A program made the translations under genes and the position numbers. The notes under the pieces were generated by a model. It had not been told where the DNA came from. It searched no databases and worked only from the letters and a program-made list of their open reading frames with translations. From Paramacrobiotus metropolitanus (Eukaryota; Tardigrada; Eutardigrada; Parachela; Macrobiotidae), in the NCBI RefSeq assembly GCF_019649055.1, contig NW_026570422.1, positions 1 to 64,000 of the forward strand: a DNA stretch of 64,000 nt, read 5' to 3'. Shown one piece after another: positions 12,501 through 25,181 of the stretch (positions are counted from its first letter, which is position 1; the number at the start of each line of letters is the position of its first letter).

Positions 12501-15500
12501 CGATGAGGCCACGGTGCGGTCCGTGGAGAATCTGATCGCCGATTTGGAGAGACTGGGATCCGATATAGTGGAAGAGGTCACGGAGCCGCCCTTGTCTAAA
12601 AACACACTGACGACGTTGCAAATCCTGATACAAAAATTGGAGGAGCAGGCGCAGGCTGAACTGGCGGCGGAAGAAAAGGAGTTCGATCTGCGTCTGCGAC
12701 CCAGAAGATTCAAACTATCGCAGGTAAGGGAGTAAATGAATTAGAAAAAACCGGAAGAAAATGACGAAAAGAAACTGTTGCTACTGGTTCCTTGCATCCG
12801 CACAACGGCGATAAACACAACTCTGTAGTTGTAGTTATTTCAATCAAAAGCTGTTTGTAATATTTATAGTGCAGTTATGCGTAGCTACAATAACATTTTG
12901 AAAATTCAATGCTAATTAAGACTGTTTTAAAAATTCGAATCTTTTAAGAAATCGGTTTAATCCATTTGCTAATAGTTAAGCACTAAATTGGTGTTGCATG
13001 CGCTGCAAAATATCTAGGTATACTACTGGCTAGCTAAGCCTTGAACCCTGACGTTTGCAAGAAGAATATGCTACAATATTATGTAAAACTGATGAGCCAT
13101 AGTCAGCAGCTGTTGAACTTTTGCATTATAGGTTCCTTACGAATTCTCCGTGGAAGCTGAGAACCTTCCCTTTGGCACTTTCGCCATACAAAGCACCAAC
13201 ATCGAAGATCTCGTGCGACCGGCTCGCTTATCCATAGGTACAGAAGCTGCCGACCGTTTAGCCGCGTTAACCGGTGGCATCCGGGATATCGTCACCGGAA
13301 TGAATTTCAACGTTAAGAAGCCAACTGTACCTGTGTACGACAGCGAGCACAACGTCATCCCGCCTACCATCCATCGGGAAAAGGAGAATGCTCCCGTCCG
13401 CAAGAAGCCTGACCAGCCGCGTATTCTGGACACGGCGGATGAGCTACTAGAACGCGCGCTAAAGAATCAGCACGGTATTAAGGATTACGCATCGGAACCG
13501 ATGTTCAGCAGTGCCGATGATCTCGTCAGGGTGCCACAGCCGCACATCGCCAGCAACCGTCAGGAGCCCGGAGTTCGGCATCTTCAGCGGCGATACAATC
13601 AGTTTTACCGGAATCCCGTGGTTGGACGGTCACATGAATTCAACTATATTGAGTAAGTAAGTAAATAAACAAACTGGTATCGAATAATAACATAAAGCTG
13701 AAGTACTTTATATTTTAACGTAGAGCATCAATCGCATATTGAGCAGCGCCAGATGCCTAGGCGCTGTACGTGAGGCAGGCTCTGTTGTATCAAAGTTGAA
13801 TTGCTCCTTTTGTATCTTAGAATAAGAGACATAGCACCGAGCCTCCTTTTCAGAAATACGTATAAACAAGCTACGAAGCTACGATAAATACGAAGCTTGG
13901 GGAAAAGCAAAAACTGAATCCGAATTTATAGTGCTTCGCTTCTTCTTTGGTTGCTTTCAGAATAATGCAGCTAACCAATCCCGTGTTTTTTGTAGAGCGC
14001 ACGGCGGTCAGAACGCGATGTTCCTCTTTCTGTTTTACCTGGATCCTTTATACACTACCCACACCGACGACATTCTAATGCACTGTTACCGCACATTTCC
14101 CGGTTATGATTATCTGCTAACTCTTACCACCACTACCGAACCCGACGGTCCGCTACACCAACTCCTCCGCGTCCCTTTCCGGGAGAACCGTTTTTTACGA
14201 GAAGACCTCTACATCCACCACATTGCTGGCCTCATCCGCGCACACGACATTGAATTCTTCCCGGGCAGCACGCGCGATCTGGAGGCCATTCAAGCCTTTC
14301 TCGGTGGGAAAGCCGATGGTGACCTTCTCTTCAACGCATTCCGCGACGCCGTTTATTACCGCACCAACCTGGAGACGTCACGATTGCTGACAACAGTGTT
14401 CCGTGTGGACGGATGTATTATTGGTTTCGCTGTGTATTTTCTGGAAACTGACATGGAGTATCTGGTGGCGCATTACGCATTAGAGGATCTCATGTTCGTT
14501 CCTGTACATAGTGACACCGGCTTCTGTCGCATACTGCATTTCATTATCAATCCGCTGTTCAACCATTTCAATCGGTACATTCTGAAGGAACTAATGCGGA
14601 GTTCCGGGGCGACATGTTTCTTCTATAAATTCTATCCGGTAAAATCGCAAGCGGAGCGGAAAGACACGCGTCCGTGCTGTCTAGAAGAGATGCTGCTCGT
14701 GCGACCGCGGAATGTGCTGAGGTTCTCTGATAAGGCCGACTGGAAACTGCTCCCGCCGCAATCAGCACGTGAACAACAGGAACCATTCGCCTTATACATG
14801 GTTAATCGGCGATGGCTCTTCGATCGCAAGAAAGTCATTCCATCCAGGATTGCCGTAATCGGCGCTTCGGATATGTCATTGCAAGTGACACGTAACATTA
14901 TCCTGAATCCGCATCTCCGCTTTGCAAATCTGATACTGGTTAGCTCGCATGGTATCCCGCTGATCGATCAGGATGACGTGACCGTTAAGGCGTTTCCTTC
15001 CGCGAGGCAGTTGTTCACCCGGCGCGAACTAAATCAACTGGCGATACCGGCAAATATTCAAGTGATTTTCGGCACCGCGATTACGCTGGATAAAAGCCGG
15101 AAGGTGCTGTATGTCAATGATAAGCAGCGGATTCCCGTGGACTATTTAGTCATCGGCACTGGTTTACAGTTTCTCGATTTCGATGTCAGTGTGGATTCGC
15201 AGTGGCTGACTAAGCTGGCGGAGACCGTGTGTGCTGAGGCGTGCGCCGTTGCGAAGATGCCGCCGCGAAGATTCCAGTCGCCCTGTCAGACGCTGACGAA
15301 TTTCTTCGTGGTTAATGACGCATGGCAAGCGGACAGTGTTATATCACAGCTGGAGGCGATAAGAAAGGATTCACAAAGCGGGTAGGACGTGGTTGAATGT
15401 TTTTAATTAATCAAAGCGAGCCTCACCGAGAATCTTTGCGGACTATGTTTTCAGTTGGCTACTAGCGTATATCTTCAGTGCATTTGTATGCAGTATTGTA

Positions 15501-17958
15501 GTGAAATGGCTATTGAACCCAATAGGTTTCGTTTGGTGCTATTGAACCAATAGGTTTAGGTTGGGTTCGTTTGGTTTCGTTTCGTTTACGTTTGCGTTTA
15601 CATCCGCAAACACAAATTTGAAATCTAATTTTTGAGTCATAGATTCTACCCTAAATTATCGGCAACACCATAAAGGGGAAATTTCAAAATTTAATCAAAC
15701 TTTTCCATATAAAATTATAAGTTGTGCCGTCCACAGAAACGAGATAATAAAAGCAGCTAACTATTTTTATCCGATCTCTCTGTGCCGAGTCTGCCGGTTA
15801 CCGAACATAAAAGGACTGTTCGTTTTGCTTATAGACCAAAGAAAACAACAAAGGTTAACATTGATAGTTTGCAATTTCCATAGGTACTACGTCATATACG
15901 GCATGGCTCTAGAATCCTATGGATGCGTGACAACACTCCTTCGAATGGGCATTCTTGCCGAAGAGATTGTCTTCGTGGATCCCGCGCCCGATATCCGCGA
16001 AGCCCGCACGGCTTTTAGCTCCCCCGAATGTGAAACCTGGGTCAAAAACCTTATGTATATCAACGGCATCGTCGTATGCAGCGGCTGGCACGTCGTGGCT
16101 TACAACGACGGCGACGGCGGTGAAACGATCAAGACCGTGACCTTTTGGACAGACGAGCGGACCTTCAAGACATACAATGCGCGTGCCTTCTTCAACTTCA
16201 CCGAGAAGGATATCGGTCCGTCAGCGTACACCTTCGTTAATTCGTCGTATTTGGTTATGGATGGGAAACTGGTGGTGGACGAAAGGTTTCATGCAACTGA
16301 ACAGTGGATTTGGGCCGGTGGCGCCGGCTGCAAGTTTCCGCGGCGTTTGTATGCACCGGACTTCCGGTTAGCAGAAGTGAATGCCAGGGAGATTGGTGAC
16401 ATTATTGCTATGGACTTAATAAAAACTATTGCGCCAAGTCAACTCGGCGGCGCAACGGGGAAAGATGCAGATAGAGTGCCGGAGTTTAAGAAACCAGTTG
16501 TGGAATGTACGGAACTGCCTTTTGGATGGTATTACTGCAATATCAGTAAGCATTTATCAAACGTTAACTGGAATAAACAAATTGCTTTTAAGTGCTATTT
16601 GGAAAATATACGTACAGCATAATTCTAGATCCTTAACTGACCTTTTGGCAGAAGATTAAAGTAATCGACTAGAGTAATCTTACACTGATTTCGCCAACTT
16701 TTACCGATCTGCAGCTTCCCCGGCTAGATTGATACCAGGAGCGGGATGCGGAGAACCAGACGCACGATCCTTTAGAAGAAGCGAGAACCGCCGGGCGTTA
16801 TCGACAGGAAGCCTTTTGGACGGAAATCTCTGTGAGATCTATCTAGACGAATTGAACAATGTGGGACAGATCGTGTGCTTATCTCAGTTACCGCTGGATG
16901 TGCAACGATTGGTGTTAGTGCACGGGATGCAAGAACGCTGGCTCGAAATGGTCATTCGGTTCGAAGATGGATACATAAAGGATTTTTTCGGTGCGTTACG
17001 TACACATAATTCTGATTGAATCTACTTAAAAAAACTATCTTAATAAACTGTACTCCCAGCCTCCCGGGTTGTAAATCTAGGGTCAGGTTTGAATGTCGAC
17101 AAAAGAGCTAACCCATTATAAATCACCGACTATAAATTCAGAACTTTCTCATTTTTATGCTGAGGAACATTAGAATATTGAGCACAGTACTCGGTTCAGA
17201 TTTATAAGAGTACTTATTTAACTACCAAATACGAAAAAAACATAAACTGGCCCGTACAATTACGTATGCGGTGCATTGACTAATGGCAACAGTCTGCTCC
17301 TTTTAAAACTTTGTTTTGGCGACGCCCTATTGATGATGCCAGATAAAAATTCATTTTTTATGCTTATTCTAATCTTCCTCGGTCTGTTTATTCCGAGTGC
17401 TCTAAAAATAAACACATAACTAAACATTATAGTGAACAAATAAGTAAAAATCACAATGAAATTGCATTCACGATGCGGCGACTTAGATCAAATAAATCAA
17501 ACCAAATGAATCTGTCTTGGCTTTGAGTTTTGTGTAGTCAGTATAGTAAATCGCAGGTGCTATTTTATTTTTCAGATTACCTCCAAGAGTTGTGGCTATC
17601 ATGTGTGCTTTACGATCGCTTTCCGATTCTGAACGGGGAGTTACGCCGACTGCTGTTGGCCGATCAGGTTAGAGCTACTGTAACCATGCGGCTCTGCAGT
17701 TGCTGGGCAACAGTTTAAATAGTTTCTCAAGAGCAGTTTATTTATTTTCAGCACGAAGGATCCAATCAGTCCGTTGTGGATATGATCCTGCAATGTTTTC
17801 GCGACCAGGAGCCCGTTCACGCACATGACAATTACCGTCTTGAGGATATCATTCGCAGAATTCGCATAACCGGAATTAAATTTGACTGTGTGCAAGCTAT
17901 TCACAATTTTATGGCGACTAATTCTTCCGATTTAACGATGTATGCGAAAAAGTATTGA
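9554..17958 (+). CDS. CFAP61: CFAP61, cilia- and flagella-associated protein 61
   Basis: Exons: 9554-9762, 10146-10707, 11443-12723, 13132-13652, 13996-15381, 15884-16545, 16715-16990, 17576-17667, 17752-17958; 1731 aa. CFAP61 belongs to the calmodulin- and spoke-associated complex at the base of axonemal radial spokes. The N-terminal acetyltransferase-like region opens FKARRTEYAD. After the insert come the family-typical segments: VIGASDMSLQVTRNI (first Rossmann-like stretch), DYLVIGTGLQ, YYVIYGMALESYGC (second), and GKLVVDERFHATEQWIWAGG, all matching the degenerate pyridine-nucleotide oxidoreductase region. The closing block LWLSCVLYDRFPILNGELR fits the family C-terminus. Vertebrate CFAP61 is about 1240 aa. 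The extra ~500 residues are mainly exon 3 after ~residue 310 and exon 4: acidic, helical, with recurring AKxIVxDIV-like motifs. Acceptor 13996 was chosen over 13961 because only it keeps phase. Confidence 0.93.
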
Positions 17959-18655
17959 ACTGATTTGTTAAAATTAGCTATTAAGTTACTGCCTTTGTGC
18001 AAGCAGCCTACCTTCAAATAATAGAAAAAAACAATGCAGCTGTTTCTTGACCTCTAGAATAAACTTTTCGATTGAATAAGGTCTATCGATCGCGGTGCGT
18101 TGTGCGTTGCTCATAAAACAATATGATTCAGATTTTATCCGAATACTGTAAAAAAATTGTCTGTCTGCGGTTTGTGGATTGCAAAGTTTCTAAAATCGTC
18201 AACTATTTTTGCCTCTATTCTCGCTTTTCAGTCTTTAGATCGGTACGATAAATATTCCGTTGTTCGAGGACCGATTTGGCGATTGGTGTGTTAGCAACGA
18301 CTATAGAATACTGTGACAGCAATGGGATGGATTATGAGATCGTCGAAACTATAACGCTTTAGTAAAATTTTTTTGAGCATTCTTATTAACCGCAGAAGTG
18401 CTACAAAATGAGAAAATTCCGGTACTGAAAGGAACGAAACTCTAATGCGACACACGTGCCATAGTCGTACAGATCCGCTATGCTGATTAAAACAATCAAA
18501 CCAAACCGTTTCTGTGCCTTCAGCTGGCCTAAAGGAATTACCACAGAATTAAGAGATAGAAGTTCCAATAAAAATTGTGTTTTAAAAGAATTAGAACAAC
18601 TTGCACTGCACCGTAAAGGCTAAACAATCAAAACCCAAATAAAGATTAGGCATTT
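17959..18655. other. convergent 3' spacer
   Basis: Lies between the stop codons of CFAP61 (+) and the coiled-coil gene (-). An aataaa-type signal near 18057 could serve CFAP61. No other feature seen. Confidence 0.4.
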
Positions 18656-20127
18656 CTACGCTGGTGGCGTCACTTCAATGACAGGAGGTGGTGCATCGCC
18701 AGCTGCCGGTAGGGCTGTCCCATCGGCCGGTGGTGGTACGGCTTCTACTTTTGCCGTGGCATGGGCATTGACACCGGTAAGTTTGCTGCCGCGCTTCGTA
18801 TGTCCCGATTTGCCGGCCGTGCTTGTCTATAACAGAAAATCCCATTAATTTTAATATGTACCCCCAAATTTTCAACTGCATGTAAACAAGCGCAGACTGA
18901 CCTTTGCTCCCTTCTTCTTACAACAACTACAACAGCTGCAACATCCATCGTCGTCGCTCTCCTCATCTACTTCCTCTTCTATGGCGTTAATTCCGGCATC
19001 ACCCGCTGCGCCAGGAGTCTCCACGGACTTTTTACGGGTCTCTTCCACCAGTTCTGCAAAACAAACACCGCACTGAGATCAAATACCTTTAACGAGATGC
19101 AACAAGGAGAATTTGATTTTGATCATCTTCGATATGGCCGGAGCAGCCATAGGTATAACCTGCCAAACTTAATAATTACTGCCAATGATTAACTGACTCA
19201 TCTCAGATCGGCTTACACTGCTCAATTCCTGTTTCGCAATTTGCGTGAATGAAGCTAGGTAAAGGTCAAAAAACTAACATTAGACAAAAAATTTCAGCGC
19301 ATCGAACAATTGTAAACAATTAACGGGGCATTTGACGAAATCAAATTTTTGACTTGAGCAAATGAAAGAAAGTTTATAATAAATACCCTGGATCTTCAAA
19401 ATCTTCAAATTACATTCATCTGTTCTGTTCTCGTTAATGAACAACAACTACTATTACAACTCCTATTATACAATTACTATTACGTTATTACAACCCTCAC
19501 ACAATTGGGCTGCCTTACTCACTTACCTTGGATCGTGACGTTTAACGCAGCGATATCCTTTTTCAACTGCTCCGTTTCCGCTTTAGCCCCGCCATCCTGC
19601 AGCTGCACCCTCTCCAGCGACGATTTAGCCATCTGCAGTGTCAAATCCTGCTGCGACTCCATTTGTTCCAACAACTGCATATTGGTGGCCAGCTTGGAGC
19701 GGGCCACCTCCAAGTCTGCTTCCAGCTTCTTCCGTCGCTCGCTTTTACCTTTGGTTTTGCCCTTCTTTTTCTTCTTCTTATCCTTGCCCGCCTCCGCCAA
19801 CTGGTCCTCCAGATTCTTGCGCTCGTCATTCAATCCGGACAACTGTGACTGTGAGGCGTCAATCTGGTCATTGAGCAGCCGGTTGTTCTGTTCCGTGGCG
19901 CCCAGACTGGCGCGCAGACGATCCAGCGCCGCCTGAGCGTTAGCTGCTTCCGTGCGGGCATTGGTAAGCTCAGCGCCCCCATTGGGACCGCTGATGGAGT
20001 TGAGACTGGTGCCGAGATTCTGCTGGGCAAAGTATAATTTGGCGAGAACGGCAAAGAGAGCGATCACCGCAATCCCGATAAATGAGCCGCCGATTAGTCC
20101 GCCATACGTGGCTAAAAACGCTGGCAT
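18656..20127 (-). CDS. membrane-anchored coiled-coil protein with a CCSCCSCC cluster
   Basis: Exons (-): 20127-19527, 19053-18902, 18826-18656; 307 aa. Residues ~8-33 form one transmembrane helix (GGSFIGIAVIALFAVLA) directly after the start. Residues ~60-200 are a Glu/Gln/Leu-rich coiled coil interrupted by a lysine run (DKKKKKKGKTKGK). Exon 2 is acidic and ends in CCSCCSCCKKK, a cysteine cluster beside lysines that looks like a palmitoylation or metal-binding site. Exon 3 is Ala/Pro-rich and disordered. I do not recognise a family; it may be lineage-specific. It starts 251 bp from cullin-3 on the opposite strand, so the two probably share a promoter region. Topology with an N-terminal anchor and the rest in the cytosol is inference. 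Confidence 0.75.
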
Positions 20128-20378
20128 ATCCGTTCAGATTAATCCGACACTTTACGCACACTTAAACAATCGCCAACATTTACAAGCATGTTGGACAGCG
20201 CACGCTGTATTCCCGCTTGTACACATGTCAGGCAAGCGCGTTGCTCGGCAATAGGGAGACGATAAACATCGATACTTAAGCATCGTAAGCGAGATTTTAA
20301 AGAGCACGAAGTGCTCATAATTATGCTGTAGAAGATGCGGTTCTTTATGACGTAGATAAGCCTTTTGATGCATTCACG
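20128..20378. promoter_or_regulatory. probable bidirectional promoter, coiled-coil gene and cullin-3
   Basis: 251 bp between divergent start codons (20127 -, 20379 +). Assigned by position only. Confidence 0.4.
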
Positions 20379-23300
20379 ATGCCCCATTTGCGGATTAAGC
20401 CGTTTCCCGTAAGAATGTAGATCTCGAAAGGAGCGTGGACTGCTAATGACCTTTGCATCTTGTTAGGCGCCAGTGGGGGTCCAGTACGCGGATGATACGT
20501 GGACGGTGCTGAGGACCGCCATCGAGGCGATACTGCAGAAGCAGCCCGTTGAAACCAATTTCGAAGACTTGTATAATCATGCCTACGGAATGTTCTTGCA
20601 TAAACACGGTGGGATGGTGCAGGATAATCTGCGTAATGTCATCGCTGCGCACCTGGAGAGCCATGTAAGCAACTTACTCAATGTTAAGTTTGTGCTGCAT
20701 CTCTTTTCAAAATAAAAATTAGCCGGAGCAAGCGCGCTCCATGTTTCCATGTTTAACGAGCCTGCTTCGTACTTGGATTCAAGAACATAGTTATAAAATA
20801 TTTACAAGCCAGCAGGTGTTAGAATATGCAGCAGTTGAGAAAAAAAACTGAAAGAATGTTCAGTGCGGTAACGAATCTGCGTATGTATTTCTATCTAATT
20901 TTGAGATTTTTATCACTGACAATTTCCGGATTTCGATGTTTGTTCGGATTTTTGTAGCTGCGGTAGTAGCTAGAAATTTTAGAGCAACAAAGCAAAATCT
21001 TCCGCTTGAGAACAGCACTAGTACATGTGTTTTTGAAAGCTGACTGCAAAGTAATGGTAAAACAGTTCATTATATTGATCAGTTATAGTGCTATACTGTT
21101 TACAAACTCATGCCGTAATCTTCTTTCCAAACTGCTCCAGGTCCGCAACGAAGTGGCCCAGTGCGTGGATGCCACCTTCCTCACCACCGTCAAGCGCACC
21201 TGGGACGCTTTCTCCTCCGGGATGCAAATCCTGAAAGACATTTTCATGTACATGGTTCGTGCTGTCCCCGCATCGCAGTCAATCTGTCATTTCAGTATGG
21301 TCTACTACAGGATCGCAAAGTCGATGTCCAAGATACGAAGACTTCCGCCGTATACGCTATGGGATTGGGATTGTTCCGGGACACGGTGCTGCATTTCGGT
21401 CGGGTCAAGGAACGCCTGCTCAGCACTCTGCTGGAGCTGATCAACAAAGAGAGAAAGGGTGACAGCGTCGATCGGGAGACGATCAAGGGAATAACGGTCA
21501 TGCTGATGGATCTGGGTGCGGGATCGCGGATTGTGTATGAAGAGGATTTCGAGCGAGATTTCCTCGCGGATTCGGCTGCGTACTTCCGAGTAAGTTTGCT
21601 TTGCCATTTGATACTATCTGTGTTCTTCATCAGACGAATTTTGAGTATTGGAGCAGCCTGACTCAGCAGCTCTGCGTAATCTTACTCTGTACTGTACACT
21701 TGCAAGTGCACATGAACGCTTTCGATTTTGAATTTTTCCATGGGAGAAACTGAGTGTTTACAAGCAATCGTTATTGTGTTGCAGTTGGAATCACAGAAAT
21801 ATTTTTCGGACAACAGTGCCACCGATTACATCAAAAACGTGGAAAAGTTGATCCAAAGCGAAGGAGAACGGACTATGAACTGCTTGGATCCCTCGACGAA
21901 AACCGGCGTAGACAGACTGATTGATACCGAGCTAATCGAGAAGCACGTTGAGACCATCATCAATATGCCGGTCGGTGGGGTTGTGTCCCTCATTCAAAAC
22001 CGTAATTTTACAGGTAAACCAACTTGTTATGTGCGCCGTGTAAACTGCACCGTCTAAAGCGTATGCCGGCGAATACGTGGGTGCATGTACTAGTACATGA
22101 ACTGGGCGCAATAGGTAATATGCATAACATTATTTTAACTGAAATTGTGTTCGTCTTGTATATACAAATTTTACTTCATAAATTTTATTGTTGTTTAATT
22201 TTTCTTAAGTTTTACGTAAGTAATATAATTTTGCAGCATTGCGCATATTCCGTTTGCATTCCAATAAAAAATACCAGATTGGAAAGTAGAACAATGTACA
22301 CCGGTCTCTGCAGAGATGACGGCAATGTACAAAATCCTCAACCGTATCAACGAAGGCATTCCTAAACTGCTAACACCCATGAGTCAATATCTACGCCAGC
22401 AGGGAACCGCTCTGATGTCTGACAGCACCGGCACTACAAAAACTCCTGTCCAGCTAATTCAGGTGAGCATCGCTTTCGACAGTATACAAAGGTTTGAAGC
22501 GGTTACTATCTGTACCGAACACTGTACGAACCAAAAACGCTGGTCAAATTCCCAATGTTATTTGTGATGCACAGGCTTTATTGGATCTAAAGCGCGAATA
22601 CGATCTCTTTTTGGAGAAATCTTTCAAAAAGGATCCTCGTCTGCGTAAGATGATCGCCACGGATTTTGAATACTTCTTTAACCTCAACAAAAAGTCCCCG
22701 GAACTCTTGACTTTATTTATTGACGAACAACTGCGGAATGCCAGTAAGAACGTAAGATTGTAGTTTTGGGAAACAACCAGAAAGGTTACACTCAGATCAT
22801 ATTTAACATAAACCGCCTATGTTGTAGGTACTAACGGAGCAGCAGCTTAACACTGTCCTGGAGCAATCCATGGTCCTCTTCCGTTATCTGCATGATCGTG
22901 ACCTTTTTGAACGATATTATAAGCACTTCCTAGCGCGGCGCTTGTTGAACGCCCGCGGGCAGGCGGAAGAGGCGGAGAAGACCATGTTGACGAAACTACG
23001 TAATGAGGCCGGGTACAGCTATACATCGAAACTGGAGGGAATGTACCGCGATATACTGTTGTCGGGGACGTGCAATGATAAGTTCCAGGATCACTGCTTT
23101 CAGAACAATGTAAGGTAGTGTAAAATGACAGGTCACGCTTTCGGCAGTACGTCACCGTCTGTTGTAGATTGCTACGTCGGTTGAGTTGAACGTACAAGTT
23201 CTGACAACGGGATTCTGGCCGATGCCGCCGTCACCGGCACCGATTAACCTGCCCTGGGAAGCGCAGAAGACATTTTTGGAGTTCCGAAAGTAAGAAACCT

Positions 23301-24639
23301 TTACGGTATTGCATGTTTTGGCTTCAGTTCCTAATTCTTTTAAAGCAGTACTGATTTGAGAAGAGTAAATAATGTCATGCGAAGCCTTTAAGAATTGGTT
23401 TTTATCAGACTAATTAATGGATTAGTTTTCTTTTTTACCGTATGCAATCAGTATTAGTTTTAAAAAACTAAGTTTGCGTCATTTTTTATTTTCCAAAATT
23501 CGAAGTATCGTGTATGTATATTGTGAATTTTTATGGCAAACGATGCTTCAAAAATAATACAAGCTTTTTTTTAATCGTAATTGTTTACACTCTACGTCTG
23601 AGTTATATTTTTTCCGTAATAGACTGTACCTGGATATGCACAACGGTCGCCAACTCAATCTGCAGAATAACCTCGGTACAGCGGAAATCGCTGCGGAATT
23701 CTACGGTCCGCCGGCTATCAACGATCAGCCACCGGCCGTCACTGGTGCCACCGGGCAGACTGTTCGCAAGTACATGCTGCAAGTGACAACCTACCAGATG
23801 GTGGTGCTCATGTTATTCAACAAACAGCCGGAGTGGTCTTACCAGGACATGGCGACAGCCACAAACATCCCCGAAAAGGATCTCAAGAGGGCCATTGCAT
23901 CGCTGTGTACCAGCAGGATGCGGCTGTTAATAAAGGTGGGCGCTGGGAAACTACCAGGTACAGTTCCAGATTAAGTCAATAAAATTCAAAACACATACAA
24001 ATACAGTATAAAAAGTAAACCAAGAATAGAAATTACTTTGACTAGACCAGTCAACTGCTCTGTCTTCTTCGCATAGGGTAAAAAGAACTAATATAAACTT
24101 ATTAATTTTATAACGTTTCCACATAAGTAACGTTTTCTAAGAGTAACGCTTTCTTAGGATCACGAACATTCAAACTTGGTTAAATCTGTTGCGGTTTTTG
24201 CAGAAAGCGGGCATCGATTTGCTGTTAACGACAGCTTTTACTCTCAGCTATTCCGTGTAAAGGTCAACACAGGTATAAATAACATCTTTCACGGTGGATT
24301 TATGGTAATTTTACCAGTGCTTACATAACAGTCACACTGAATGTCGCGATTACAGGCGGAAAGACGGAGTCGCGCGAGGACACCTCCCATGAGGAGACCA
24401 GCAAGGAGGCGCGTGAAAAGCAGGAAAGTGATCGCCGCCACGAAGTGGACGCCGCCGTGATTCGCATCATGAAGGGCCACCGGCAGATGGATGATGCGGA
24501 TCTCATTGCCGAACTACACAATGCACTGCTTCACCGTTTTACGCCCACCATGGATATGATCAAGAAGAGCATTGATGGACTCATCGCCAGGGAATTCATT
24601 GTGCGAGCAGAGGACAACCGGTACAGCACATTGTGTTAA
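20379..24639 (+). CDS. CUL3: cullin-3, scaffold of BTB-type CRL3 ubiquitin ligases
   Basis: Exons: 20379-20408, 20467-20664, 21141-21254, 21311-21589, 21785-22013, 22314-22462, 22575-22751, 22828-23109, 23168-23289, 23623-23957, 24204-24272, 24356-24639; 755 aa, close to the usual ~768. The 10-codon first exon MPHLRIKPFP matches the start of animal CUL3. Diagnostic blocks: NKERKGDSVDRETIKG, VYEEDFERDFL, FLARRLLNARG (cullin homology region), TSKLEGMYRDI, FAVNDSFYSQLFRVKV. The neddylation site lies in IRIMKGHRQM at about residue 701. Cullin-3 bridges BTB substrate adaptors (N-terminal repeats) and the RBX1 RING protein (C-terminal domain). One oddity: the last residues (RYSTLC) lack the aromatic-x-aromatic-x-Ala type ending common in cullins. 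Confidence 0.96.
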
Positions 24640-25181
24640 AACTGTACCGTTGTGTGGCTTCCCGTTAAAGTCACCATGTCTTCTGCAGGACAATACTGCG
24701 GTACATCGCGTGAGCGGGAGACGGCGTTCTCATGCCAGTCGAACATTCGTTTTCGTTCTGAACCGAAATGGGGAAATATTGGCACAGCTGAACTAGTACT
24801 CGGCACGGTGAACAAGGCTAATCTTCTTTTCCAAATTTTATTGAAGCTGCTGAAACCAGTGCTGGTGCCATTTGTGATATGTGCTTCTAGTTTTTGTTAT
24901 CTGCTTCAGTTCAGAAAAACTAAAATTCAGAACTTTAGCTAGTAAATACTCAAAAGGCGATTTTGCGGAAGATGTTTATCAGTGCACCTTTTCTCTCCAG
25001 TGGGTTGTCAGGAGACAACATACTTATTAGAAGTTTTCTGCCCATAAATATATGTACTGATGACGATCACGGTAAAGTTCTTGCTGCTTTTCGTGGCAGT
25101 ATTCGGAATTCGGAAACTGTCATATTAAACCACCGATAACCACAGAAAATATGGTCGTACTAACGAATACATGTGTGGCGA
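24640..25181. other. spacer, no gene seen
   Basis: About 540 bp between cullin-3 and a Ly6-like gene. An open frame at 24652-24942 has no pattern of a real protein and probably lies in the cullin-3 3' UTR. Confidence 0.4.

Noticed and set aside
11730-12713. Minus-strand open frames within CFAP61 exon 3
   Set aside because: Antisense shadows of a biased-composition exon; no splice or domain support.
13931-13995. Upstream part of the long CFAP61 frame and acceptor at 13961
   Set aside because: Acceptor 13961 breaks phase with the previous exon. The tgtag acceptor before 13996 keeps it and restores family alignment.
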